This document shows positions 1 to 12,641 of a DNA stretch of 64,000 nucleotides, piece after piece. The notes under the pieces are model-generated. The model was not told the DNA's origin. It ran no database searches and saw only the letters and a program-made list of their open reading frames with translations. Position 1 is the stretch's first letter. Each line of letters opens with the position of its first letter. Position numbers and translations under genes: made by a program. The stretch is from Hibiscus mutabilis (lineage: Eukaryota > Streptophyta > Magnoliopsida > Malvales > Malvaceae): contig CM033726.1 of NCBI GenBank assembly GCA_019671005.1, positions 20,831,657-20,895,656 of the forward strand, written 5' to 3'.

Positions 1-3000
1 TTAAGTTACCAACCTTTAATTAGTCAGGTTCTATTCTTTCATTTCAACTTTCAGCTCAAACCGACCATTCTACCATATATAATTGCATCGGCATGAATTA
101 GGAACTAAAATGCAAAGAAAGCAAAACTGTCCAAAAGTGACATTCACATGAGAAATGGTCATCCGTATCGAAACGGGTAAGCCCGTACCGATACAGTTTG
201 AAGCACACCGTTTCGATACACCACTAAGCCGTATCGACACGCCTAACTGAAATATTGAACTTTTGAAATATTTTAAACCGTACCGATACGGTTTCTTAGG
301 TGTTTCGATACACGGGTTTAAGTTGCAAAAGTGAATTCCAGAGCCTAAAACTCGTATCGACATGCCCATCCCCGTACTGGTACGCCAAGGTAAATTTGCC
401 CAGGCGTATCGAAACACACAAGACTTGTACCGATCCCGCAAGCCTGAAATTGCCTAGCCATACCGATACGGTCCCCCGCGTATCGGTACGCTTGGGCCTG
501 TAATGTTATATTTGGCTATTTTTTCAACCCAAAAGCATACTCAAACCACTCCCACATGCTTTAAACACAATACTAACATGTCAAACATATCTCATGCCAA
601 CCGACATCACATATCTAACAACACAACAAGGTTTCATGCATCAAAGAGGAAATCTATAGGCATGCTTCCTAATATGCATCTAACCAACATATAGAAAGGT
701 AAACCAACACCAAAAACAATCCTTAAAGGCCATTTACAACCCAATAGCTACTAAAGAAACATGCTCAAACAAGGAGTTTCACAAAACATCTCCCAAAACA
801 CAACAAGTACCCCATTGCCCTTATTCATTATAGTCTAGTCTCTAACATACTTTGGAAACAAGTCTTGACAAGATCCCCTTGCTTATTGCTGCCTTCCAAG
901 ACCTCAATTATCTGCATTGATGGACAATGAGAGCGTAAGCACACAAGGCTTAGTGAGGAGTGCTCAAAAACAAACACCATCAATGCATTTAAAACCATTT
1001 ACATAACATCGTCCTTTAAAACATCATCATGCCCCCTTTTAAAACATGCACTTTATATCATTTAAACCAGCATATTAAATCATATGCTACATGTAACATT
1101 ATTCATCAGCAAGTCACATTGCTAACCCTCCACTTAAGCCTTCCCATGCATTACTACCAAATGCAAAGCTTAAGGAGAAACATGCATAAACCACACTATA
1201 CAACATATACAATCCAATGATACATTAACAATTATATTGGCTTTCAAGTGATCATTAACAAGTCCATTAACAAAAGAGTTCATCGGATACACAGATCCAA
1301 AAAGTGTTAACCCAACACTTCAATCCATCTCAACCGGAATAGCGATACAATCACAATCGTGGTACATTAACAATCGGGTACAATAACAAGCAGGTACCAT
1401 AACAACCCACGGGGTCATCCACCCCAATCATCGGTTAGACGCTTAGTCCACTAACGAAAGTATTCGGTACTATTTAACCCCGCTACTGTTAGGGTACTTG
1501 GATGGAGTATTCGGTACACTGTATAAACCCCTCAACATCCAAGGTGACTTATTTATAGTGCACTCAATCCTATGGCCAGCCAAATATATCCGATAACAAT
1601 TTTAAAACCACACCACTTGCCAATATAATTAACCAAATAACATTTACCTCATTGTTTTTAACAAGCATTAAACCATGCCACTTCCAAAGCAACAACCATG
1701 CTTTAAAACACAAGTATAAATCATATACTTACAAGGATCACTTACTATGTGCATCCTTCAGCATTTCATGCTTAAAAACAGTATATCAAATACTTTAAAA
1801 CATGCTTAAACAATAGGTAACATGTAAATTAAAACAAGTGCATAAAACCATTTCAAACTAGCACGACCGAGAGAAAAAACCACTTTATACTTACTTCTGA
1901 GTCTACGTAAGCATTTCAATCTTTACCTTAACTCCCAAAACTCCATTCCCAAAACATCAAAATGCTTTAAACCACGTTTTCACTCACCGATACGCGAAAC
2001 CTCGATTCGCCGACGCGAAATCAAGAATCTGAAGCCTCCAACACTTCTCCAATCACTTCTGGATCAACGTCCCCTATTTTTACCACAAAACAACAGAGGA
2101 TTAATGCATCATAATGCATTCCAATCACAGCAACCACAATCCTTCTCGGATTCTCACAAAACCTCCACAACAACCAACAACATAACCAAAACACTTCGAT
2201 TCACAACCCAGCCAACATCTATCAAACTAACACACTTTTAACACCAAAACACATCTAAAAATAGATTCAAAACAACCTACCACCTCCAGCATCTTTACAT
2301 CCATATAAACACCACAAAACCTCAAAACTAACAACCTAAACAAATAGAGATTCTTGAGTTTCGGGATTCCATTGATAAAAATCACTTATCAAAATTATTA
2401 AACATCCAAAATATGAATCAAAGCAACCATACTTACTGGAAATCAGATCCAATTCGCGAATCAACTCATTTTCCCCAAATAACTCAATTAAACATTGGAA
2501 AATCATCAAAATCATATTAGAAACACAAAAACAAGGATCAAATGCTTGGAAATTTCAATAAAGAACCATACAATAAAGGAGATCTCGGACCTTACCCCTA
2601 TTGTGAAGTTTCTCCCTCAATTGATTTGTGAAAAGCTAAGAAAACACAAGATTATTGTAAGATTTTGTACAAACAATCTTTATAAAACAATTTGAAACAA
2701 TAAAATCAAGTTAGAAACCACCTCAACTCTGGAAATTTGATGAAAAGCTGAGTGTTTGTCTGAGGAGAGAATGGAGATAAAAAGTTGAGAGAAAATGACA
2801 TGATTTTTGTTTTAGAAAAGATAACTAACTTTTTAACAAAATCCTCTTTAATTACTAATTAAACCACATGTTAAAATAAGTCAAATCAATGGAGAAACCA
2901 TAAGAAACCAATTGGTAAAATAGCTCCTTAAAGATTCTAAGTATTTGACCCTTTTCATTTTAGTCACTAGAAAATCACAGTTTTCAAAACTTTCATTTTG

Positions 3001-3213
3001 GTCACTAGCCAAAATGTCCATCTTCCAAAACTCATTTTCAAAACCGATTCCACCATTATTAAACACATAATTAATAATGATTTTTAAGCATTTTCCATAA
3101 TTTTTCCAACACAAAAAATATACGATCCTGAAACCGACTCGAATCTCTACTCCGGTCCACCGAACCGTCTAATAAGCCCTCTAAACTGCTAATCCCTAAA
3201 ACGGGGCGTTACA
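1..3213 (-). repeat. LTR 'G', Tekay/Del-like chromovirus family (left end outside window)
   Basis: This is a minus-strand LTR whose 5' end (TGTAACGCCCC on the minus strand) is at 3213. It is homologous along its length to the LTRs at 24791-28238, 38318-41791 and 60415-63907; for example the gagcgtaagcacac and tatagtgcact blocks occur in the same order. By comparison with those copies roughly 260 bp are missing to the left of base 1. It interrupts the 3' LTR of element D: sequence resuming at 3219 matches 12847 onward in D's other LTR. The putative right target duplication is tctaa (3214-3218); the left one lies outside the window. Whether G is solo or part of a full element cannot be told. 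Open frames in it are not conserved between copies and are not genes. Confidence 0.85.
177..500. repeat. Cluster of CGTATCGATACG/CGTACCGGTACG-type palindromes in LTR G
   Basis: About a dozen degenerate copies of a 12-bp palindromic word (cgtaccgatacg, gtatcgatacgg, gtaccggtac and variants) lie at irregular spacing in roughly 320 bp. The same cluster sits at the same place, roughly 400-750 bp from the LTR 3' end, in every other copy of this LTR family. Function is unknown. Palindromic protein-binding sites or RNA stem-loops are possible. Confidence 0.7.
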
Positions 3214-5163
3214 TCTAATATCACCAATCTTTCATTTTCATCATCAATTTCAAACCCCTAAATAAAATCCTAAATTCTAGGGTTAGGGTTTATGTCTTCA
3301 AACATGAAATTAATCTAAATCTAGGCTTGATTTCAACTCCACAACACTTGATTTAATTAAATTAAGCTTCAATCTCAACATAGAATATGATACCCTATTT
3401 TCTCTCTCATCAATAACATGAACAAATCTTCAAATTACCATGCAAAATTACTATCAATAGAAAGAGCATTAAGCATAGATCATTTTTTTCCAAAGCAACA
3501 TACCTTGATTCTAACTTTGGAGCCTTCAAAATGCTTGGAGAAATTTTGTGTATTTTTTCTGTCCCTTCCCCCCATGGTTTCAAAAATATGGAGGAAGAAG
3601 ATGAACTTTTTTGTTCATCTTTCATTAATTTATGCCACATGTAGAAATAAAAATGAATTTTTAATTTATTTTATTCTAATTTACCAAAATGTCCCCCAAC
3701 TGAATTTATATTTACTAGTTGCCACTCTAGTTCAATTCCAACCAATCCCATTCAACTCTAACCAAACTAGAGTAATGCTTTCACATGAGAAATTACCATA
3801 TTACCCATGGTACTTTCAAAATATTTCAAAATTGCCATTGTGACCAAATTACCAAAACTAGTCACTTTTACTAATTTTGCCATTTTGTAAAAATCCAACT
3901 ATTCTAGTTAGATCTCAATCACCCAATTAATAATTTACTCATAAAATAATATTTTATGAATTTTTCGTAACTTATGGAACAACCTATGAAATTTTGATTC
4001 AATCCGATTTCCCGATATTCACTTACTACTTCTATTGTGATTTCCCCTTCACCGTCAAATAAATTCTAAAAATTTCTTATTTCCATATCTGAAAAATAAA
4101 TAATATTATCAAATAAAATATTCCATATCTATGAAGTCAAACTTAAAATTTTGACTCAGTCCAATATACTGATAATTTACCTAAAATCTTTATCGGATAA
4201 AATTCTCTTAATAATCCTTTATATGATATCCATACGAATAATATTAACTCGAATTGATTCCTTTTTATCAGTCTCGGGTACTAACACAAGACCTTTCCAA
4301 TAGGTCACCCATCCTATGCGTTGAGCACGCTTAACATTGCAGTTTAATCGAAATTCGATATCTTATACTGCATTTTTATTCCTGAAATCTATATCAGATT
4401 TTTCTCCATGATCTGTTAAATCCATGTACAGGATAAAATAATTACTGATAAATTCTCCAAATATCTGTAAAATAATATATTATAACTCTTCCAAAGTCTA
4501 TGGAATCATGTCTGAAATTTTAGCTTGATTCGATTTACTAATAAATGCCGAGAATTTTATCGGTTACTAAATAAATTCCTTAATCAAAATAAATCATAGG
4601 ATTCATCCTGAATTGAACTAAAATACTTCCAACACTTGGAAATGACTTTTATAACCTTTCTCTATCATATGGTAAAATTTCATAATTTTTCAGTTCGATC
4701 CGGGTATCCAAATTCCACTTAAACTTTGACTGCGATTTCCCTATAATCGAAATATCATATCAAACTAGTAATTCCACATTCGGTCCATACCAGTAGGTGC
4801 TCTATCTATTTATGTAATAAAACACCTAATGTTTTGGGAAATTACAACTTTGGTCCTTCAACTTTTCATATTTCGACTTGTACCACCCAAGTTTTAAAAA
4901 CTTATCATTTTGGTCACTAAACTTTAACCTTGAATTCCCATTTCAATATTCCTTGGATTTTAACCAAATTTTATGAGTATTCTATTTTACTCGTTCTCTA
5001 TCACATGACACCTTAAAACCTCAGAAATTTCTTTTCTACAGTCCACTATTGAGAAAATCCTAACTTTTGCTTTTTTGCCATTTTAGTCACTAAGTAAGCT
5101 TTTAAGCAATTATCTTAGCACTAAATGACCCTTAAACAGTACTGTAAATTTTGGGGTATTACA
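3214..5163 (-). repeat. D 3' LTR, 5'-proximal 1.95 kb
   Basis: On the minus strand it starts TGTAATACCCCAAAATTT at 5163, immediately downstream of a polypurine tract. It aligns with 12847-14787 (D 5' LTR) with scattered substitutions and small indels. The other part of this LTR is cut off by LTR G at 3213. It contains the 5S-rRNA-like segment at 4288-4338. Confidence 0.85.
4288..4338 (-). other. 5S-rRNA-like segment in D 3' LTR
   Basis: Read on the minus strand this contains TTAAGCGTGCTCAACGC, then AGGATGGGTGACC, then an AAGGTC block. These match, in order, the A-box side and C-box side of plant 5S rRNA as I know it (TTAAGCGTGCTTGGGC ... AGGATGGGTGACCTCC). Several bases between the two blocks are missing relative to 5S. 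It is in the sense orientation of element D. The other D LTR has it at 13914-13958, and element C has it in both LTRs. Confidence 0.7.
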
Positions 5164-5178
5164 ATTCTTCCCCTTAAG
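5164..5178 (-). other. Polypurine tract of element D
   Basis: On the minus strand this reads cttaaggggaagaat directly before the LTR 5' end TGTAATACCCC, the standard second-strand priming site of LTR retrotransposons. The preceding AATTCGAGGACGAATTTT is the usual chromovirus pol terminus. Confidence 0.8.
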
Positions 5179-5469
5179 AAAATTCGTCCTCGAATTTTCA
5201 AGATGTACCCGTTTCGAATAAATGTGGGCACTCTACTTGTTTCATCTTTGCTATATAATCTTCATCTTGTTGCTGACTTTGTTCATTTCAACTTGGCAAT
5301 GAAGATTTTAATTGCATCTCTACTAGCAACGAACCATCCTTTTTCTTGTCAGTTGAGCATTTAAAGTTCATATTGTAATTAATGTCTTCCGATCTAGGGT
5401 ATCTATTACGACATTTGCTCAGCCTGAATGGTAATCAATGATCAGGTAATAATCCTTTATTAATTCCAA

Positions 5470-6065
5470 CTATCTTTGTTGTTGTAGATTCAACCCTTTC
5501 TGTGTCATCAAATATTTTAAACTCTTATGATCAGTATACACGTGATAGCGTTCACCATAGAGAGAATGTCGCCACACTTTTAGAGTAAAAACTACACCCG
5601 CAAGTTCCAGATCATGAGTCGGATAATTCCTTTCATGTGGATTTAGTTGTCGGGAAGCATACGTGATCACCTTCCCATCTTGCATCAACATGTACCCTAT
5701 TCCATTATAGGATGCATTACAGTACAGAGTAAACTCTTTTCATGACTCTTGTTATACCAAAATCGGCTATTTAAAATTTTCTTTAACTAATCAAAGCTTT
5801 CTTGACACTTCTTAGTCCATGCGAATGGAACATTCTTTTTCAATAGCTTTGTAAGTGGAACAACTATCATCGAAAAATTGTTCACAAACCTTCGATAATA
5901 TCTAACAAATCTCAAGAAACTGCAAACCTCGTTAATATTATTGGGAACCTTTTATTTCTACAATGGATTTTATCTTTTTAGGATCGACGTGGATCCCTTC
6001 GGTTAAAATAATGTGACCCAAGAAAGTCACTTCTGATAACCAAACTCACATTTCGAGAGTTTTGC
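5470..6065 (-). pseudogene. D pol fragment: end of reverse transcriptase plus RNase H
   Basis: The minus-strand 5470-5691 frame encodes a Ty3/gypsy RNase H segment with the motifs THDLELAGVVFTLKVWRH and VYTDHKSLKYL. Just upstream the usual YSDAS motif reads YCNAS, so the first catalytic Asp appears to be Asn. Further upstream (about 5800-6065) another frame shows the RT thumb/connection region, including an FLGH-type motif and an HVDPKK-type motif. Frameshifts and stops break it. Integrase, normally between RNase H and the PPT, is almost absent here: only about 300 bp separate RNase H from the PPT. Confidence 0.75.
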
Positions 6066-6544
6066 ATATAACTTTTTTCCAAGGTGAAATTTCCATATAC
6101 CTTGTTTCTGAATTTAAACTAAATATCCCTTTTCTTTTTATTCGTATATACCTATTGTTGATCTGCAGCTTCTTTAGGATTATTTTAAAGAATCCTCACT
6201 TTGTCTTCTATTTTTCGAATCAAATCCCCTCCATCCACTTTTGGATTATTCTGAACATTTTAATCCTTTCCCACACTCCTTTGTGTTCTCAATAATATAG
6301 GCTCGTAACTTATCTTCAAAGATCAGAATAATCCAACTGACTGTCCTTCTATTAAAATTTCTTTCTTCATTTCACCATTATAAACTTTTCCTTAATAGCA
6401 ATCCATCAGATCTGCTTTCATAATCTTAGGCTTCTCTAGATTCAACTTGCTTTCCCTTTCAAGGCATTCTTCAACTGCCACTTGCAAATCTTTAATTGGA
6501 TCTAACAGTACTTAGTGTACCATTCCTTCCCAAAAGTAATTAAG

Positions 6545-6790
6545 CATTCATTGCATGTAAAATAAAGAACATTTTCTAGCTAAGAGCATCAGTTACTACA
6601 TTAGCCTTTCCTTATCAGTAATAACATTGAAAATCCTTTAGAAATTCAATTCATCTTCGTTGCTTAAATTTTAGATCTCGTTGTGTCCTTAAATTCTTCA
6701 AACTGTTATAGTCTGTGTAGATATAACACTTTTCACTATATAGATAATGTCTCCAAATTTGTAATGCAAAATCACAGCCTTCAGCTTATC
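6545..6790 (-). pseudogene. D second RNase H fragment
   Basis: On the minus strand one frame reads LQIWRHYLYSEKCYIYTDYN, and further on a GKANVVTDALS motif with a stop just before it, typical of the RNase H to integrase linker in chromoviruses. This is a second copy of the same domain found at 5470-5691, in the same orientation, upstream of the RT end. That order (RNase H, RT, RNase H) is not normal, so the internal region of D is a join of two pieces or two elements. Confidence 0.7.
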
Positions 6791-7271
6791 TAAGCAGGCT
6801 GCCAAATTACATCTGCAGTAATCTCTAACAATTCCACTCAATCATAAGCGTATCATCCCATGACTACCTTTTACCTTGAAATGTGCGTATGAGCCCTTAC
6901 TCTCTAAATTTCTTATAACTTATACTATTATACGCGCAGATGCAAATATAGATGTTAGAGACTAACATCTTATAATTACTGTACCAGTTCTCTATTATAC
7001 AGATAACTCATCCTGGATAGGAGTTAACTACCATATTTATTTCATTGTGTTCTATCCACTATGGTTCTTTTCTTAACCCTCAAAATTCGTCAACTGTCGA
7101 AATCTAACAGTATCTTATTTTTCTTATAGCCATTAAAGTCTTATGCATACTATTGAGGAGCTACATCAAGTTATGCAAGCAATACATCATTAACATCACA
7201 TCCTAGGGGCATGTAGACTTTAGCAAAATCATATTGGACTCGGTTTAATCTCCAGAATTGGCTAAACCTTT
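6791..7271 (-). other. D leader-side internal sequence, unrecognised
   Basis: About 480 bp between the RNase H fragment and the PBS of element D. No gag motif, zinc knuckle or long frame is visible. It may be the untranslated leader plus decayed gag, but nothing in the sequence proves it. Confidence 0.4.
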
Positions 7272-7285
7272 GCTTTGATACCACT
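7272..7285 (-). other. Primer-binding site of element D
   Basis: On the minus strand TAGTGGTATCAAAGC follows the LTR end by a few bases. TGGTATCAAAGC differs by one base from the plant initiator-Met-tRNA complement TGGTATCAGAGC. It fixes the right side of the internal region and shows that the sequence starting at 7289 is the 5' LTR. Confidence 0.8.
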
Positions 7286-7579
7286 AAATGTAACACCCTC
7301 AATGTATATTCGATATTAGAATACACATTAAAGATGTTTCTAACTGATTTACACTTATTTTCAAACTTTTAATTTTTTTACCTCAAATTGAGTCATATTT
7401 CTAGATCATACATCCACATTAATTTATAAATATAGTACGAAAATTAGACATACAAAATAATTACTTATTTAGTATCTATACATGCCCCACTAGACTAGGA
7501 TGTGGTGGTACTTACTGATAATATAGGCAAACTTGATCCAACGATATGCAACTCCTCCTCTGCTATCTAGTCTGAAGTA

Positions 7580-7624
7580 CCCACGTGTGATACGAAACAC
7601 ACGTTAAGTATAACTTAGTGAGGC
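7580..7624 (-). other. Paired-hairpin module in D LTR
   Basis: On the minus strand GCCTCACTAAGTTATACTTA is followed by a second stem, CGTGTG with an 8-base loop and CACACG. It lies about 290 bp before the LTR 3' end. The same arrangement occurs in LTR families C, E and F. It is probably in the transcribed R/U5 part of the LTR; the function is unknown. Confidence 0.65.
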
Positions 7625-8112
7625 ATAATCATATCAATGTAAAACATTAATTATCATTTTATCATGTATAGAACTATCTTACATGTATAGTTCATTTAGC
7701 CAATATCATTTTCAAATCATAGGATTCGATTTGTCTTACCAGTCTTGTGTACATTAAACTTTTTAGCTTAACTACTCACATAAATGCATTTCAAGTATTA
7801 TAGCCCAAAATATAAAATCATATAATCTGTAATGCAGGATGTAAGAAATTTGGAATGCAATAATTTTGTTCTGTATAGTCATGTAACTGTACTGTAAAAT
7901 CTTATGGGCCAAGATAAATATCATGTTATTCCTCTGTCATATAACAGTGCAATACAGCTTCTGCAAAATGACAAGCGTGTCCCAATTGCAGTTTATATCA
8001 TATCATCAAACCTTTATTTTATCAATCAAATGTACATTAAGCTTTTTAACTTAACTACCTGCATAAATATATTTCATGTATTTTAGCCCAAAGTACAAAA
8101 TCGTGTGAAACC

Positions 8113-8660
8113 ATGGTACGCGAGTCATCACGACACCGTAGTGTCTACGATGCTATAGCGTCTGCATCGCAGTAGCGACTGAGATGAGTACGTACTCGAG
8201 GATGCCATTTGCTCCTCATACTCATACATTTTGTGCTATGTAACACCGTAGTGTTTGAACTGACTTCGTAGAGTCTAACATGACTCCGTAGAGTCTATCT
8301 TGACCCTAAAGAGTCTATCTCGACCCTGAAGACTCTATCTCTCACCGTAGTGCTATGACGCAGCTGCTAAGACTCTATGGATATCCAACTATACCAAAGA
8401 TTCTCATGCAATTTCATGTGAACCTATGGTATACGAGTCATCCGACACCATAGTGTCTACAATGCCGTAGCGTCTGCATCGTCGAAGCGACTGGGATGAG
8501 TACGTACTTGAGGACGCTCTTTGCTCTCTTTATAGCATCTTTATGTGCTAGTCGACACTGTAGTGTCTAAACATCACCGAAGTGACTGTAACACCGTAGC
8601 GTTTTATATCAACACCGAAGTGTCTGGAATGCATCGTAGTGCTGGTTTGCAGCTGCGATG
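8113..8660 (-). repeat. Array of short hairpin units in D LTR
   Basis: At least ten small inverted repeats lie in about 550 bp, for example GACAC-CGTA-GTGTC at 8132-8145 and GACTC-CGTA-GAGTC at 8282-8295, plus related gaccctaaagagtc and gctatagcgtc units. The stem sequence changes from unit to unit but stays self-complementary, while the loop stays close to CGTA. Two copies of a larger block contain the palindrome GAGTACGTACTC (8186-8197, and an imperfect one near 8498). Confidence 0.65.
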
Positions 8661-11600
8661 ACTCTTTTTGGATATCCAATTATACCAAAGACTTTCACAC
8701 TAGTACTTGGACATAAGAATATAATATTTTCATATTCAATATCCAATCCTTCGATACTATTATCCATAATTCGATAATGGGCAGTTCATATCCAAATATC
8801 GAAAATCTGATTTATCTTAGATAAATCATTATGCCATATCACTGTATCACATATTCCACTCAATACTTCATGCCATTTACATGACTTTGATCAACATACA
8901 TTTTCATTAATATCAAGGTCGGTTCATCGCAAATCGTCCTATTTATCAATATTGCATAAATATATATAATGCAATCACTCATATCACATATGTAATAAAT
9001 AAGTAAAAATGCACTCACCTAGGCCATGCATGATATTAGCCTCACTAAGCTATTTTGATACTTTTCCTTGCTTTCTTTTGATCTGGTACTCTTAGCCTAA
9101 TCAATAGCTGTACAATACCATTTGAATACGCATAACAATATTCATGTTAGATTTTAATCTAACATTGCTTAACTATACTATATCAGTATAATTATCCGAA
9201 TATAAAATATTTCCAAAAATTTTCACTTTTTCCTTTAATAGTGCCGAATTTTTCATTATGGTCCCTAGTGACCAATTTGCACATTTTGCAATTTATTCAA
9301 GCTCGAATCACAATCATTCAAAAATTCCATCATTTTTCACTAACTTTTATTGAATACCCTTCCTCCACTAATTTTTACCAAAGTGACATTTTAGTCACCA
9401 ATTTTACAAATAAACTTGCAAACTTGTATCGAATAGTTAATCCAACATTTCTATAATTTTTCTCACATTTTCCCCTTACTTTTAAACCAAAGCTAAATTG
9501 GTCCTTGAACTAACCAGGGCTGTCAAAATGGTCCCTTGCCATTTCCTTTCTTGTCAATTTAGTCCATTGGATTCTAATTTTAATTCTAACTTTATACAAC
9601 ATATTCGAATCATAAAATCTCATAATCATAATTTTTCATAAAATTTTCCCATTATTCTTCCATGTGACTGAATTGGTCACTTAGCTTAGCTAGGCTCATT
9701 TTTCATCCAAACAACATTCTAACATGCTCAAATTAATTTTTCCAACATATATTCTTCATTTCCAAGAATTAACACTTAAAACCCCAAATTCTTTGTAATA
9801 CCCCAACATTTGCTTAGTAACTAAATTGCAAAGAATCAAAAGGTAGTGGTTTTAGTTCAGTGGCTAAAACATAAAATTTTAAAGTTTGGCAGCTAAAGTG
9901 AAAAGTTGGGAAAAGTTTAGGGACCAACGTGGTAATTTTTCCAAAAAAAATTTTATGGAAAAAATGAATAGTTTATCCTGGTATAATAATTTTATTGGGA
10001 ATCGGATTTTTGGTACGAGATTTGTGTGAAAAGCTATAAAGGGAATAAGTTTCGAAAATTAATCCGAATGATTATTCAAACTCAGAAAATTATGAAAATT
10101 TTATGGAAGCCTTAGAAAGACTTGAAGAATATGATAGTATGGTTTTTGAATCGTTTTTATTCGATTTAAATTCGATTCAATGCAGTATTTGGGTGAAATA
10201 GGTGAAAATGGCATTTTTGAAGACAAATTGGTTCACTAAGGGTAAAAAGGTCATTTCACCCTTACTTTTGATTATTATTGATTATTTTGGATAAGAAAAG
10301 ATATGTGTTGGCATGGGATTGGTTATAACTCAAGGGTATAATGGTCTTTTGACTATTAAAGATTTATATTATTAAATTTGGTGTATATTATGCCATTTGG
10401 CATAATTAAAGAAACAAAGTTGAACAAAAAATTTCTTCTTCAACCTACAAGGCTGCCGAAAGCTTCCCAAGCTCAAGGGGTAAGGCTTTCAATTTAATTT
10501 TTAAGCTTCCATGGTTGGTTTTAGGCTTGGGATACAAAATAGAAATTTAATCTCCATGAAATTCTCTATCTTTTGGTATAATTTTTGTTAAGTTTCCATG
10601 TCTCTAAGATGTAGTTTGGTGATTTGGAGATGAAGAGCATGATGGAAACTTGAGTTTTAAAGGTTGTTCTTGTTGATTATGATGTTGTGATGTTGATTCT
10701 ATGGTTCAAATGTTTAAAATCACATGGAAAAAGCCTAGGTGACCATTCGGCTATGATGAAGAAATAGGGGAAATGCTTGCAAAAAATATTTTGATGAAGG
10801 AAATGATGAGAAAGATGTTATACAAGCTTGTTTATGTTGTTAGATTGAAGAAATACTCATGTTCTTGAAAGATGGAAAATTAGGGTTTATGCTAAGTTTG
10901 GAATTTTAAGATGTGATTGAAGAAAGAATGAGTTAAAATGATGATACAAGGTGTTTGGAATGAAAATTCCTAATTATTTTGTATTAGGGACCAAATAGTA
11001 ACTTTTGGAAATTTTAGGGACTTGGTTGTTAAGCTTGTTTTTGAAGTGTATTGGGTTGAAAAAAATCGAGTTAAGTGACTTGGATGTTGATTTTGAAGTT
11101 TATTCTAATTTTGGGACCATTTTGTGATTATTCAGAAACTTCAAGGACTAATATGTAAATTTTTAAAGTTTAGGTCCTAAAGTGTAAATGATGAGAAATG
11201 TAAGGATTTGGCTTGAAAATGGTGATTTGAAAGCTTAAAGGTGTCTTTAGGGACTAAAAGGTGAATTTTGGGAAAAGTTGGAAATTTAAAGAAAAGTATG
11301 AGAAATATTGGTTCGAATATGTAAAGTTTTATCAGATCAATTTTTGTTGATAGTGGATAGTTATTTATTTACTTTCCATTATTGTATAAGAATTGAATGT
11401 ATTTTAACATATACTTTGAAATGGTATATGTTATTTTGACGTAGATTCCGATACTAATCGAGGACGTGTCAGTAACAAAGGAAAGGAAAAGGTTCGAGAT
11501 TGAGATCAAATATTAGAGGCATTACAGGGCAAAGGTGAGTGCATACATGTTTATAAATTGTATGTTAGTTAACATACATATTATAGGAAGACTTGTGATA

Positions 11601-11924
11601 AGTCGACCTAAAGGTAAAGATTTTATAAAAGCAAAACATGTTTTTAGCATGATACTTTATTTTGATGATTTAAAGATTGTGACATATTCTTTATGCTTAC
11701 ACATATTTTATAGTATTATATCTTCATGACAAGTTATTCGATATAGTTTTAAATGGCAGTATACCATGAAAAGTTATTGAACATATTAGAGTATGAATTG
11801 CTCCATTATGAAGATGTTTTACATGATAAATATATGTATGTATGAAAGAATTGTTTTAAAGTTTGCCCTTGGTAGTAGAATATTGAGTTGGATTATATTG
11901 TGGTATACTATTATGAGTTTAAGA

Positions 11925-12050
11925 TGTATTCGACACTTTGTGTCGCCCATATTCGTCACTTTATTGTGGCACCTGTATTAGACACTTTGTGTTGCCCGTA
12001 TTCGTCACTTTATTGTGGCGCCTGTATTCGACACTTTGTGTCGCCCGTAA
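11925..12050 (+). repeat. 49-bp tandem repeat with hairpins in LTR E
   Basis: About 2.5 units of period 49 bp: gacactttgtg starts at 11932, 11981 and 12030. Each unit carries CGACAC-TTT-GTGTCG (one unit degenerate) and CGTCAC...GTGGCG, where one position pairs as a G-U wobble. This is the counterpart of the hairpin arrays in LTRs D and F. Confidence 0.75.
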
Positions 12051-12220
12051 AGGACAATACTTTATAGTACACAACTCGTACCTTAATCACTTGATATTCA
12101 CCTTGGGCTATATGACTTTCATGAAATGAAGTATGATTTTGAGTCAAAGAACGATTATTCTTATGCTTGTGAAAGTATCATGTTTTATTAAGTATTTTTA
12201 TATATGTTACTTTCCTTATC

Positions 12221-12266
12221 CCTCATTAAGTTATGCTTAGCGTGTATTTTGGTTATACGCGTAGGT
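12221..12266 (+). other. Paired-hairpin module in LTR E
   Basis: CCTCATTAAGTTATGCTTAG is followed by GCGTGTA, a loop and TATACGC, then GTAGG. The second stem pairs fully if a G-U wobble is allowed. It lies about 370 bp before the LTR end and is homologous in form to modules in LTRs C, D and F. Confidence 0.65.
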
Positions 12267-12641
12267 AATCGAAAGTAGTAGCAGAGCTTTGCATCAACAT
12301 CTCTTTTGGGAGGAGATTCTACGTCGACATGTTATTTTTGGTACTTATGACATCATTGTTTTGTTTAAGATTAGTGGCATGTACGAAATAATTTGTCTAT
12401 TTTGTTAAATTATCTAACCGACCTGCCTTGTAATGATTTTGTTTATGTATAACGCATAGTATGTGATATGTATAATTACTGCATTTTTATGTTAGTATCT
12501 AGTTTTAATGTTATTGTTATCCATAAGTTAATTGAAAATTTGAAATACCCCTGATTTTTAAGGTAAAATAAATTTTAAATTACTGTAACATTTCCAACTA
12601 GTGTTCGGTGTACGAATACGGGAAGGGGATGTTACATTCTT

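Larger units (their letters stand above)
7289..9793 (-). repeat. D 5' LTR, 3'-proximal part (2.5 kb)
   Basis: It begins TGTAACACCC on the plus strand (the minus-strand LTR 3' terminus GGGTGTTACA), next to the PBS. It ends at the insertion point of solo LTR E, beyond which the LTR resumes at 12642. It contains the paired-hairpin module (7580-7624) and a hairpin array (8113-8660). No coding potential is seen. Confidence 0.85.
9794..12636 (+). mobile_element. Solo LTR 'E' (2.84 kb) inserted in D's 5' LTR
   Basis: It runs from TGTAATACCCC to GGGGATGTTACA and is flanked by a perfect 5-bp target duplication, TTCTT, at 9789-9793 and 12637-12641. There is no internal region, so it is a solo LTR left by LTR-LTR recombination. 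Its first about 120 bp resemble those of LTR F (17634 onward: aatcaaaa..tagtggttttagtt blocks), so E and F are related families. The D LTR continues on both sides. Confidence 0.9.

Noticed and set aside
177..500. CGTACCGGTACG clusters as a CRISPR-like array
   Set aside because: Words are palindromic, degenerate and irregularly spaced, inside plant LTRs; there are no constant repeats or unique spacers of fixed length.
3410..3843. Overlapping frames of 76 and 141 codons
   Set aside because: They lie in the D LTR. The homologous place in the other LTR (13005-13260) has the frames shortened or shifted, there is no domain, and the sequence is AT-rich.
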